NCBI GenBank assembly: GCA_038239345.1
Contig: JBBSEX010000056.1
Coordinates: forward strand, 1 to 15,760
Origin: JBBSEX01 sp038239345
GTDB lineage: Bacteria > Acidobacteriota > Terriglobia > Bryobacterales > Bryobacteraceae
DNA: 15,760 nt
Direction: 5' to 3'
Shown here in pieces: positions 1 through 7,596 of the stretch. Under the pieces are notes generated by a model. That model saw nothing but the letters and a program-made list of their open reading frames with translations. It made no database searches and was not told the DNA's origin. Each line of letters starts with the position of its first letter. Position 1 is the first letter of the stretch. The translations under genes and the position numbers were made by a program.

Positions 1-55
1 CTACGCCGAATTGTTTCGGATAACTATACTGAAGTTACTTTTTCAGCAGCCTGCT
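1..55 (-). mobile_element. possible insertion-sequence end abutting hicB
   Basis: Read on the minus strand from about position 55, the sequence begins CTAGCAGGCTGCTGAAAAAG and then leaves the HicB reading pattern. From memory, this resembles the terminal inverted repeat of several transposon families, whose ends read like TAGCAGGCTGTTGAAAAAG. The reconstructed HicB protein stops at exactly this point, where family members usually carry some ten more residues. An element inserted here would extend off the left edge. Neither a transposase nor a second end is visible, so the identification is tentative. Confidence 0.25.
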
Positions 56-443
56 AGTGCAGCCTGAATCCGCTCGGGTCTGGTGCCGTGCTTCGGGTTC
101 AACATGCGCCGAACCACCGTTTCGCTCACGCCGAGCCGCCTCGCAAGCTCGGTGTTCGGTATGCCGCGTTCCCGGATGGCAAGGTATAAGGCCAGCTTTG
201 GCGCCCGATAGAGCGAACGCTAATAAGACGCTGGCCGCGCTTGGCCTTCGAAGGCGCCGGAATCGGGTCGGCTCGTGCAATTCGACCGGCAATCGCTTCC
301 GCCAGGCAATCCGCCGCCTGAACCAGCGTATCCGCAAGGTCCTCCCCTGCGGTAAGCGTTTCGGGAAGATCCGGGAACCGCACGTGGAATCCCTTGCTAT
401 TGCCCTCCGTCAGGAAGCTCGCGGGGTAGCTCGCAGTGAACAT
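43..443 (-). pseudogene. hicB: HicB-family antitoxin, frameshifted (copy 1)
   Basis: This is the antitoxin of a HicAB module: an N-terminal partial RNase H-like HicB fold that blocks the HicA toxin, plus a C-terminal helix-turn-helix for operator binding. The ATG at 443 has a strong AGGAGG seven bases upstream. The first part reads in frame, with typical HicB pieces such as GFHVRFPDLPETLTAGEDLA. Near 218 the frame breaks just after the residues RLISV. One frame over, the protein continues as YRAPKLALYLAIRERG, then NTELARRLGVSETVVRRML and NPKHGTRP, a clear HTH tail. A single lost C after the GTT codon explains the break. The tail ends at AALAGC and a TGA at 45-43, shorter than usual and next to a possible IS end. 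The start overlapped the ancestral hicA stop by one base (TGATG). The protein is probably non-functional as read, unless recoding occurs. Confidence 0.8.
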
Positions 444-679
444 CAGAGGTCCTCCTTTCGAATGCCAACTTTCGAATGCCAAGTTGCTTGCACATGTCGG
501 CCAGCAAACCCGGGCGGAGTTCCTTTTTGAGATCCTTCACAATCGCGAATCGCCCGCCCAGGTAAACCGTGCCGTGGCTGCCAACGCGGCGTTCGGGACT
601 CCAGCGGTAGGCGAGTTTGCGCTTCTTTGCTACCGTCTTCACTTTGCGAAGGAACCTCAGCACCCCTCAACTTCCTCAT
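443..679 (-). pseudogene. hicA: HicA-family toxin with two compensating frameshifts (copy 1)
   Basis: HicA is a small mRNA interferase with a double-stranded-RNA-binding-like fold. The ATG at 679 opens with MRKLRGAEV and the same frame ends GIRKEDL at TGA 445-443, both plausible HicA ends, but everything between is nonsense. The true middle lies in another frame and includes KTVAKKRKLAYRWSPERR, VGSHGTVYLGGRFAIVKD and LKKELRPGLLADMCKQLG. It holds the GSH motif with the catalytic-type histidine. One extra base near 651 shifts out of frame, and a 14-bp tandem duplication at 455-482 shifts back (+15 in total). Without the two lesions the protein would be 73 residues. Order is toxin then antitoxin, with a one-base overlap onto hicB. 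A GTG at 663 would translate the middle in frame but would then read through the duplication into hicB and lose the native C-terminus. Confidence 0.75.
455..482. repeat. 14-bp perfect tandem duplication inside hicA copy 1
   Basis: The 14-mer CTTTCGAATGCCAA occurs twice head to tail, at 455-468 and 469-482. On the coding (minus) strand it duplicates the codons around LGIRK and shifts the reading frame by two bases. Removing one copy restores the hicA end LGIRKEDL with its stop overlapping the hicB start. Confidence 0.95.
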
Positions 680-681
680 TG

Positions 682-699
682 TCGAACACTTCTGTTCGA
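682..699. promoter_or_regulatory. palindrome upstream of hicAB, candidate operator
   Basis: TCGAACA and TGTTCGA form a perfect 7-bp inverted repeat around the four bases CTTC. It ends three bases upstream of the hicA ATG at 679. HicB proteins with a DNA-binding tail repress their own operon through short palindromes near the start, so position and symmetry fit an operator. It could instead form a small mRNA hairpin masking hicA initiation. There is no direct evidence of binding. Confidence 0.4.
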
Positions 700-1036
700 T
701 TCGCTACGCTGCCATTTTCCGTTCGTTCTGGTTCGGCGCGCCAGACCGCCCTGGGGGAGTCACAAGTTTTTTCAATTCCTTCTCTTGTAATCTCAACGCT
801 CTTCTCCCGGCGCGGCTTGCATTCCCCACTTTCCACGCTATGGTGAAGACGAAGGAGAGCCGTCCGCATAAAAGCGATTTTTGCAAAACGAAGCCAACTT
901 GTGGATTGAGTTTCGCGCATTTTGGGACCTACTGGAGTTCGATGCGGAGCGACTTACATTTGAGTTTCTTGGATCGGGCCAACCTTTACCTATGCACTTG
1001 TTATCGGCGCTCAGCGTGCTTTATCCGGAATTGCTT
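700..1036. other. gene-poor stretch, no supported feature
   Basis: Several short ORFs cross this stretch on both strands. None shows a ribosome binding site, a recognisable motif or a codon pattern that separates it from its antisense frames. No tRNA-like cloverleaf or clear repeat was noticed. It may hold the hicA promoter and eroded sequence. Confidence 0.5.
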
Positions 1037-1306
1037 CTAGTTCAAGCGGGTTCCGAGCATCCCAGCAATTGTGGCTACCAGAAAACTGGTAATGACGATT
1101 ACGCTGGCTAGCGCCAGGTCATGGCGCCCTAAGAGCCAAGCTTCTGGGAAGAACAATGTGCCGAAAGCAAGAATAATTGGAAACGAAGAAATAGTTAGGC
1201 TGTGGGAAGAGTCCAAAATAACGAATACCCACAGTACCGCAAGCCGAAGTGCGGAGATTATCAGCCCAAGACGTAAAATCCTCTTATAAGCTAAATTTCG
1301 TTGCAC
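1037..1306 (-). CDS. small putative membrane protein, unknown
   Basis: This 89-residue ORF has an unusual composition for the area and could encode a small integral membrane protein. Three hydrophobic segments are visible: roughly residues 12-30 (GLIISALRLAVLWVFVIL), 38-55 (ISSFPIILAFGTLFFPEA) and 64-84 (LALASVIVITSFLVATIAGM). It starts with GTG at 1306, and no convincing ribosome binding site lies upstream. Two or three membrane helices in the right spacing would be hard to get by chance, which is the main support. No family is recognised. It is divergent from the large secreted-protein gene that starts at 1493. Confidence 0.45.
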   Translation of the reverse strand: MQRNLAYKRILRLGLIISALRLAVLWVFVILDSSHSLTISSFPIILAFGTLFFPEAWLLGRHDLALASVIVITSFLVATIAGMLGTRLN

Positions 1307-1379
1307 TTGGCGATACCCAGTTCCTCAGTTAATCCAACGCCTGTCAAAAACCGTTCACAAGTATTCCCACTTTTCTTAA

Positions 1380-1435
1380 ACCCGCCCATACCTTCATTAA
1401 ATCAATACCTTATCCGCCCTCCGGACCCGCCCATA
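1380..1435. repeat. 11-bp direct repeat upstream of the secreted-protein operon
   Basis: ACCCGCCCATA occurs at 1380-1390 and again at 1425-1435, 45 bp apart start to start, in the otherwise A/T-richer leader of the 1493 gene. The spacing is close to four helical turns, so it could be a pair of activator or repressor sites. It could also be chance; no promoter boxes are clear. Confidence 0.3.
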
Positions 1436-1492
1436 TTGCCGTGATTGGCGTGCGCGACCTATACACTCCAGGCGGGAGGAAACATTCGCGAA

Positions 1493-4400
1493 ATGACGCG
1501 TTCTCTAACTTATTCACCGGCTGGGCCTCGACTTTTTAGCAGCGCTATCCTGCTGGCCATCTGCCTGGGCATGTCCCTGGCGGCTCAAACACGACTTGAT
1601 TTGACCAACCAATCCAAAGGCATCGATTTTCAAGCGCAGCCTTATACCAAGCCACTCAAAACCGGAGCATTATTGCCCCCGATCTGCACACCATCGGAGT
1701 TGTTCTTTTTAAGCTCCGCGCCTCCTGGGGCCAATATTTATGCATGTACGTCAATCAACACCTGGAGTGCGCCGGCAGGGGGCAATTCCGGCGGTTCTGG
1801 TACAATAACCAATATCTCCACAGCCGGACCACTACTGGGCGGACCGATCACCACTACCGGTGCGCTTTCGTGCCCGACCTGCACCACGAATTCGGCGGCA
1901 GCCACGGTCAATGCGCTCATGTTGGGCAGCGGTTCACAAGCCATATCGGCATTGGGATCGCTCGGTACTCTGAGCACGGTTTTGCACGGCAATCCCACTG
2001 GACCTCCCACCTTTGGCGCGGTTAGCTTGGCTAGCGATGTTACTGGCAGCTTACCTGCGGCCAGTTTGCCAGGAGCAGGCGTACACGCCGGAGATGCCGT
2101 GGGCACCTTCCCTACAGTTACTCTGGCGACGGTGAACTCCGGACCAGGCACGTGCGGCGACGCCACCCATGTATGCGTTGTCACCACGAACGGAAAAGGA
2201 CTCGTTACCTCGCAGACCTCCTCAGCGATCTCAGTTAGTGGCGGCGGTTCGGGTACGGTAACCGATATCTCCACAGCCGGACCACTACTGGGCGGACCGA
2301 TCACCACTACCGGCGCGCTTTCCTGCCCGACCTGCACCACTAATTCGGCGGCGGCCACGATCAATGCGATCATGCTGGGTGGCGGCTCACAAGCCATATC
2401 GGCACTGGGATCGTTAGGTACTGCCAGCACGGTTTTGCACGGCAACCCGGCTGGAGCTCCCACCTTTGGCGCAGTTAGTTTAGCTAGCGATGTTACTGGC
2501 AGCCTAGCTGCGGCCAGCTTGCCAGGAGCCGGCGTACACACAGGCGATGCCGCGGGCACCTTCCCCGCAGTTACTCTGGCGACCGTAAACGCTGGCCCGG
2601 GCACGTGCGGCGATTCCACCCATGTGTGCGTTGTCACTACCAACGGAAAAGGGCTTGTTACATCACAAACTTCCTCGTCCATCTCTGCGGGAGGAGTGGG
2701 CACAGTTACAAATAGCGCTGGTGCGCTCACGGTCAAAGCCCCGGTCATTGGCAACGGCGGCGGAGACGTGGCTGTAGGCACGACACAGGGCAACACTACT
2801 AAGTTCGTAGCTTATGCCGGAACCACTCCCACTATTAACGACTGTGCAAAGTTTGACGCGAATGGGAACCTGACAACCAATGGAGCGGCTTGCGGCAGTG
2901 GAGGCAGCGGCACTGGTACGGTAACCAATATCGCAACATCCGGACCGCTCTCCGGCGGCCCGATCAGCACTACCGGTACGCTTTCCTGCCCGACCTGTAC
3001 CACTAATCCGGCGCCAGCTACTGCAAATGCGCTCATGTTGGGCAGCGGCTCACAAGTCATAGCGCCCCTGGGATCGTTAGGCACAGCCAGCACAGTTTTG
3101 CACGGCAACCCGATTGGAGCTCCCAGCTTCGGCGCGGTTAATTTGGCAAGCGATGTTACTGGCAGCTTAGCCGCGGCCAGCTTGCCATCAGCTGGCGTAC
3201 ACACAGGCGATGCGGCGGGCACCTTCCCCGCAGTTACTCTGGCGACAGTAAATTCCGGCCCAGGCGCATGCGGCGATTCCACTCATGTGTGCGTTGTTAC
3301 CACGAATGGAAAAGGGCTTGTTACATCACAAACCACCTCGGCCATCTCAGCAGGTGGAAGCGGTACAGTAACTAATATCGCTACATCCGGTCCCCTGGCG
3401 GGCGGACCGATCAGCACTACCGGAGTGCTTTCCTGCCCGACCTGCACCACGAATCCGGCGGCAGCCACGGCGAACGCGATCATGTTGGGCGGCGGCTCAC
3501 AAGCCATATCCGCTTTGGGATCGTTAGGCACTGCCAGCACAGTTTTGCACGGCAACCCGATTGGAGCTCCCGCTTTTGGCGCGGTCAGTTTGGCTACCGA
3601 TGTTACCGGCAACCTGGGCATCGCTAATCTCAACAGCGGTACGTCGGCCTCAGGATCGACCTTCTGGCGCGGTGACGGCACCTGGGCCATCCCGCCGGCC
3701 GGCGCAGGGACGGTGACCAACACGGGCGGAGCGCTCACGCTCAACCAACTGCTTTTCGGCGCAAGCGGAGCGGATGCCAAAGTGGGCGATCTAGTGGGCG
3801 ACGTGAGCACTGCGGGCGGGACCGCAACCACGCTGGCGACAGTAAACTCCAGCCCAGGCGCATGTGGGGATTCCACTCACGTGTGCGCTGTGACAACCAA
3901 CGGCAAGGGGCTGGTCATATCCCAGACCGCCACCGCAATTGCAGCAGGTGGAACTGGAACAGGCACAGTCACGCACACGGCTGGGGCGCTTACGGCGAAT
4001 GCTCCGGTGCTCGGGAATGGCGGCGGAGACGTGACGGTCGGGACTACGCAGGGCAATACCAGTAAACTCGTAACTTACGCTGGATCTGCTCCGGCAACTG
4101 GCGATTGCGCGAAATTCGATGCTAACGGAAACCTGGTGACGAACGGAGCCGCGTGCGGCGGCGGGTCTGGTGTTGTATATGGTACCGACCTAAAAGATTT
4201 CACCCCCTCAGTTGCGTCTGGAGTGCTTACTGTTCAGCCCGGAAGAGTACGTTTCGGGACGTTTGTCTGCACCAGTTTCACAGCACCGGCTACGGCTTCC
4301 ATCTCTTCGGGCAGTGGAGGCGGCAGCGCCGCCCTGTACATAAGCGATTCGTGCGCCATTATCCTGGAATATCCTAATTCACTGGCGCTCACGTTGGCAT

Positions 4401-5368
4401 TGAACAATGTGACGGCGGCGGCGGTGGTTTCGCCGTCAGTACCAGCCACCGCATTCTATATTGGGGACATAACCATCAGCGGCGGCGCGATCACATCGTT
4501 CGCAGATAAGCGTTCGCTCATTTCTACATTCTCGCCACTATCGGGAGTAGGAATCGCGATTGACTGCTCGACGGGTCCATGTCTTTTCTCAATCGACACC
4601 GCGACTGTAGCGCAACTCGGGAGCAATAACACGTTCACAGGCACGGAAGATGCAAGGAATGCCGCTAAGACATTCCCCTCTAAACATGCCACGGCCGATC
4701 CTGGAGCCTGCACGGTTGGAGAAAGCTACTTCAATACGACCAGCAACAGCCGTAAGGACTGTACCGCAACCAACACCTGGACCGCGCCCAGTGGCGGGGG
4801 CGGCGGCGGAGCGACCATCAGCACGGCTGGGCAAGGATATTTCTATCCTTTGAGCGGCTACACAGCACCTGAATATCTGGGGGGATTTCCTTACTTCAGT
4901 ACCCGCACGACCCGGGCAGACCAATTCGTGCTGCCAATTGGCTACACGTTGAATCACATTCAGTTCTACATCGCCGATGGCGCGCTGGGGACGGCCTGCA
5001 CTGGTGGAACTTGTGGAGTAAAGGTGGCGATCTATAATGCAGGGTGCACCAGCAAACTTGGGGAGACCAGTGTATACACTACCTCGACAACCACAAATTC
5101 AGGAATCAATTTGGCGTTCACCGCTCCAGTGGTACTTCCAGCGGGAGTGTATTGGGTCGTGACTGGAACAGACAGCACGGCGCTCACTTTGGGAGGTGGC
5201 AATGAAAACACGTATTTTGGCGCTACCTTCAGAAACAACAACGCAGCCCGTAGCGGCTCAACCGCGAACGCCATGACTGGGAATGGCAGCAGCCTCGCTT
5301 TCCCCGCTACCTGCGGCGCGATCACCGCTACCGCGCTTACGTTGCCGATCTACTTCACGGAGCCATAA
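1493..5368 (+). CDS. secreted protein with phage-tail-fibre-like repeats (1291 aa)
   Basis: ATG 1493 is preferred over the upstream TTG at 1445: GGGAGGA lies 12 bases upstream, and it starts a clean signal peptide (RLFSSAILLAICLGMSLAAQ, cleavage near Ala-Gln). Residues 64-91 hold a Cys/Trp module ending CTSINTW. Residues 103-738 hold four units of about 150 residues, each opening GTVTN-like, then SCPTCTTN, VLHGNP and ASDVTGSL. Three units continue through CGDSTHVCVVTTNGKGLV; the fourth ends in the classic tail-fibre piece FWRGDGTW (724-731). Two 70-72-residue inserts contain DCAKFDANGNL. A second Cys/Trp module lies near 1072-1098, and a beta-rich C-terminal domain fills about 1115-1291. The repeat phrases match those of phage tail fibres, but the signal peptide and lack of any other phage gene indicate an exported cell-surface or extracellular protein. 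Function is unknown; adhesion or carbohydrate binding is plausible. Its stop overlaps the next start (TAATG). Confidence 0.85.
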   Translation: MTRSLTYSPAGPRLFSSAILLAICLGMSLAAQTRLDLTNQSKGIDFQAQPYTKPLKTGALLPPICTPSELFFLSSAPPGANIYACTSINTWSAPAGGNSGGSGTITNISTAGPLLGGPITTTGALSCPTCTTNSAAATVNALMLGSGSQAISALGSLGTLSTVLHGNPTGPPTFGAVSLASDVTGSLPAASLPGAGVHAGDAVGTFPTVTLATVNSGPGTCGDATHVCVVTTNGKGLVTSQTSSAISVSGGGSGTVTDISTAGPLLGGPITTTGALSCPTCTTNSAAATINAIMLGGGSQAISALGSLGTASTVLHGNPAGAPTFGAVSLASDVTGSLAAASLPGAGVHTGDAAGTFPAVTLATVNAGPGTCGDSTHVCVVTTNGKGLVTSQTSSSISAGGVGTVTNSAGALTVKAPVIGNGGGDVAVGTTQGNTTKFVAYAGTTPTINDCAKFDANGNLTTNGAACGSGGSGTGTVTNIATSGPLSGGPISTTGTLSCPTCTTNPAPATANALMLGSGSQVIAPLGSLGTASTVLHGNPIGAPSFGAVNLASDVTGSLAAASLPSAGVHTGDAAGTFPAVTLATVNSGPGACGDSTHVCVVTTNGKGLVTSQTTSAISAGGSGTVTNIATSGPLAGGPISTTGVLSCPTCTTNPAAATANAIMLGGGSQAISALGSLGTASTVLHGNPIGAPAFGAVSLATDVTGNLGIANLNSGTSASGSTFWRGDGTWAIPPAGAGTVTNTGGALTLNQLLFGASGADAKVGDLVGDVSTAGGTATTLATVNSSPGACGDSTHVCAVTTNGKGLVISQTATAIAAGGTGTGTVTHTAGALTANAPVLGNGGGDVTVGTTQGNTSKLVTYAGSAPATGDCAKFDANGNLVTNGAACGGGSGVVYGTDLKDFTPSVASGVLTVQPGRVRFGTFVCTSFTAPATASISSGSGGGSAALYISDSCAIILEYPNSLALTLALNNVTAAAVVSPSVPATAFYIGDITISGGAITSFADKRSLISTFSPLSGVGIAIDCSTGPCLFSIDTATVAQLGSNNTFTGTEDARNAAKTFPSKHATADPGACTVGESYFNTTSNSRKDCTATNTWTAPSGGGGGGATISTAGQGYFYPLSGYTAPEYLGGFPYFSTRTTRADQFVLPIGYTLNHIQFYIADGALGTACTGGTCGVKVAIYNAGCTSKLGETSVYTTSTTTNSGINLAFTAPVVLPAGVYWVVTGTDSTALTLGGGNENTYFGATFRNNNAARSGSTANAMTGNGSSLAFPATCGAITATALTLPIYFTEP
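1799..3706 (+). repeat. four ~450-bp repeat units within the tail-fibre-like gene
   Basis: Units begin at 1799, 2252, 2915 and 3362. The first three are 453, 447 and 447 bp; the fourth is cut short after the VTGNL segment and replaced by a NLNSGTSASGS/FWRGDGTW segment. Units 1 and 2 are close to identical over long DNA stretches, for example the bases coding ISTAGPLLGGPITTTGALSC. Units 3 and 4 resemble each other more (IATSGPL, PISTTG). The half-unit with CGDSTHVC recurs alone in 3707-3961. Confidence 0.9.
2699..2914 (+). repeat. insert repeat, copy 1 of 2
   Basis: A 216-bp segment coding for GTVTNSAGALTVKAPVIGNG and onward to NGAACGSGGSGT separates repeat units 2 and 3. It recurs with moderate divergence at 3962-4171 (GTVTHTAGALTANAPVLGNG to NGAACGGGSG). 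Both copies carry GGGDV-VGTTQGNT and DCAKFDANGNL, with two cysteines in the second half. Confidence 0.85.
3962..4171 (+). repeat. insert repeat, copy 2 of 2
   Basis: This is the second copy of the segment at 2699-2914, 70 codons against 72. It closes the repetitive part of the protein. After it the sequence becomes non-repetitive (VVYGTDLKDFTPSVASG). Confidence 0.85.
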
Positions 5369-7590
5369 TGCGCCTAAATCACATAGTTTTACTCATAGCC
5401 CTATCTGCATACGGGCAGTCCGTTGTACGGAAAAGCGTATGCGCCTCCGGCTGCGATTATGTCAACACGTACCTCGGGCTGAATAGCGCACTATCCGATG
5501 CAGCTTCTTATCAAGGCGGTTCCTGTGTCCCTTATCTGATCGAGATCGATACGGCAAATCCAGTGGACCTCCTCGGGAATACCATTTTTCTGCCGGCGAA
5601 GACGTGCGCGCAGTACGTCCGAATCCGCTCTATGCAAATTGGTTCGCTTCCCTCCGACGGGACGCGCCTGGATCCGTCCACGCAGAGCGGTTATTTAGCC
5701 CGTATCCAGAGCACCACTATCACCCCTAATTCGCCCATGTTTGTAGGGCCGACGGGGGCTTATACGCGCTACTGGGCATTTGAAGGAATCGACTTTTACG
5801 GAAATGGCGTGGACCCCTCCGCGGTAAACCATTACTACGGGCTGCTGGTGTACGGATCAGGGGCCGGGACATACCCCTCGTCCGCCGACCGCAGCCTGCG
5901 GCCGGATCATCTGGAAGTCAAGCATTGCTGGATGCACGGCGTACCCGGCACGCGCAACGTGCTCTATGCTCTGGGACTCTACGGAAATAGCATATCCGTC
6001 CGGGACAACGTGATCGAGGATATCGCGGGCGACAGATCCGACGCTCAGGCGGTTGGCATGTTCCATTTTGACGGCCCGGTGGAGCTGATAAATAACACGC
6101 TCGACGCCGCAACCGAAAACACCCTGGTAGGTGGAGGATTTGAGAGCGCGGGCACGCTGCCCTCGTTTATCCGGTTCATCGGAAACAAGTACTCGAAGAA
6201 GGGCTACTACAAATTCCAGAGCGGCACCGCGACTCCGAACTTTGCCTGCCGGCCCGGCAACGTGTACCGCAACACCTCCACGAATCACGATTGGACCTGC
6301 TCAGGAGCGGCGCCGGGAACGTGGACCGACACCGGCGGCCTCACCACCAACGGCACCGACAGCGTGAAAAATCTCTGGGAGATTAAGATGGGGCGCGGTC
6401 TGCGTGTCTTCGGCAACGATTTCTCCGGTATCTGGTGGCCTAGTGCTCAGAACGGCGAGATCTTCGTCATGAACTTGACCACGCAGGACACGGTTTCGAA
6501 TCCAGCCTGGGTGCAGCCGAATAATATTAAGGCCCAGCCCTGGACGACCATCACCGATGTGTATATCGGAGCCAACCTGTCCCACGATGCCATCAGCTTC
6601 ATGAATTTAGCGTACCCAGGCAATGGAGGCTTTGTTTGTGCGTTAAAGCCGGAGACAAAACCATGGTGCTACGCAAACGCCCATAACGATATTCGCGTTT
6701 ACGATAATCTTTCCTACAACATGTCGGACGAGCGGGATTACGATAAGGGCACGCCAGTTCAGTCAAGTTTCTTAATGACAATCAATGCAGGCGACTTTGA
6801 CATTGATTTCCGGCATAATACGTACCTGCTTTCAAACACGACGGCAGCCAGCGGCGAGATGTACCTTATGCTCGCCCAGGATATAAACGGTTTGCAGACC
6901 GGGACAATCAATTTTCGAGACAACATCACCCCGCTGGGAGAGCATAGCGTGGCTGCGCCGGGGGTTGGCTATGGCGGCCTGTGCTCGTTCCTGCCGGGTC
7001 TCTCGGCCAGCGCAACGTATGATTTTGGCGGGAATACCCTCACCACTGATAAAGTCAACTGGAATGGGAGTTCTTATCCTATCGTTACCGGGGCGATTCC
7101 AACCCCGTGCAGTACATACTTCCTGTACCCTCCAGGCACTAAATCTGCCGCGAGTGGCGGAACGGCTGTCGATGGCGCTTACCATGCCCGCGCGGCCTAC
7201 CAGAACACCGCCACCGATGGGCGGGACCCCGGGGTGAACGTGGAGCATGTGAACTGGGCTACTGCCGGCGCAGCGACTGGCGCGTTGAACACCGCGCTCG
7301 AATATAAACTACGCAGCGCTGTGACCTCCAGCTCCGGCACACAGCGTGGCGTGAGCGTCTATTTTACGACTCCCAGCGTGAACGCGTGTACCTGGGAACT
7401 GAGTTCGGACGCGAATGCTTACTCTGCTTCCGTTCCGGTAACCTCGCAGAACAGAAACGGCCGGGATGGAACTGCGGTGTGGTCTGGTCTTTCCCCTGGA
7501 AAAGCGTATTTTGTTCGTGCCACTTGTGACGGACTAAAGCTGGAGCAAGCCATCGACGGGCGCCGTTTTAAGTTTATAACCGCGCCTTAA
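5368..7590 (+). CDS. secreted parallel beta-helix protein (740 aa)
   Basis: The start overlaps the stop of the upstream gene by one base (TAATG), with GGAG five bases upstream, so the two are translationally coupled. MRLNHIVLLIALSAYGQ is a short signal peptide. Residues of about 120-560 show the pattern of a right-handed parallel beta-helix: repeated short turns such as FEGIDFYGNG, LEVKHCWMHGV, ISVRDNVIED, VELINNTLDA, IRFIGNKYS, LRVFGNDFSG, IRVYDNLSYN, IDFRHNTYLL and INFRDNITPL. A Cys/Trp module (about 294-320) interrupts it and resembles those in the upstream protein. The last 100 residues (YKLRSAVTSSSGTQRGVSVY to the end) look like a fibronectin-III-type beta domain. Beta-helix proteins of this kind are often polysaccharide lyases or adhesins. 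No catalytic signature was recognised, so enzymatic activity is not claimed. Confidence 0.85.
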   Translation: MRLNHIVLLIALSAYGQSVVRKSVCASGCDYVNTYLGLNSALSDAASYQGGSCVPYLIEIDTANPVDLLGNTIFLPAKTCAQYVRIRSMQIGSLPSDGTRLDPSTQSGYLARIQSTTITPNSPMFVGPTGAYTRYWAFEGIDFYGNGVDPSAVNHYYGLLVYGSGAGTYPSSADRSLRPDHLEVKHCWMHGVPGTRNVLYALGLYGNSISVRDNVIEDIAGDRSDAQAVGMFHFDGPVELINNTLDAATENTLVGGGFESAGTLPSFIRFIGNKYSKKGYYKFQSGTATPNFACRPGNVYRNTSTNHDWTCSGAAPGTWTDTGGLTTNGTDSVKNLWEIKMGRGLRVFGNDFSGIWWPSAQNGEIFVMNLTTQDTVSNPAWVQPNNIKAQPWTTITDVYIGANLSHDAISFMNLAYPGNGGFVCALKPETKPWCYANAHNDIRVYDNLSYNMSDERDYDKGTPVQSSFLMTINAGDFDIDFRHNTYLLSNTTAASGEMYLMLAQDINGLQTGTINFRDNITPLGEHSVAAPGVGYGGLCSFLPGLSASATYDFGGNTLTTDKVNWNGSSYPIVTGAIPTPCSTYFLYPPGTKSAASGGTAVDGAYHARAAYQNTATDGRDPGVNVEHVNWATAGAATGALNTALEYKLRSAVTSSSGTQRGVSVYFTTPSVNACTWELSSDANAYSASVPVTSQNRNGRDGTAVWSGLSPGKAYFVRATCDGLKLEQAIDGRRFKFITAP

Positions 7591-7596
7591 GCGGCC

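Noticed and set aside
57..530. 157-codon open frame on plus across hicAB copy 1
   Set aside because: The opposite strand carries recognisable HicB and HicA sequence with ribosome binding site and overlap; the plus frame has no family features.
397..663. hicA starting at GTG 663 and ending at 397
   Set aside because: It covers the true middle of HicA but lacks the MRKLRGAEV start and runs through the 14-bp duplication into hicB; the compensating-lesion reading explains both ends better.
881..1111. 76-codon open frame on plus
   Set aside because: No ribosome binding site, motif or periodicity, and it overlaps the better-supported minus-strand membrane ORF.
1738..2796. Long open frame (352 codons) on the minus strand, with similar ones at 2812-3282 and 3283-3876
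   Set aside because: They are antisense to the repeat units, show the same repeated pattern, and lack starts with ribosome binding sites; codon bias of the Gly/Thr/Ala-rich repeats explains the open frames.
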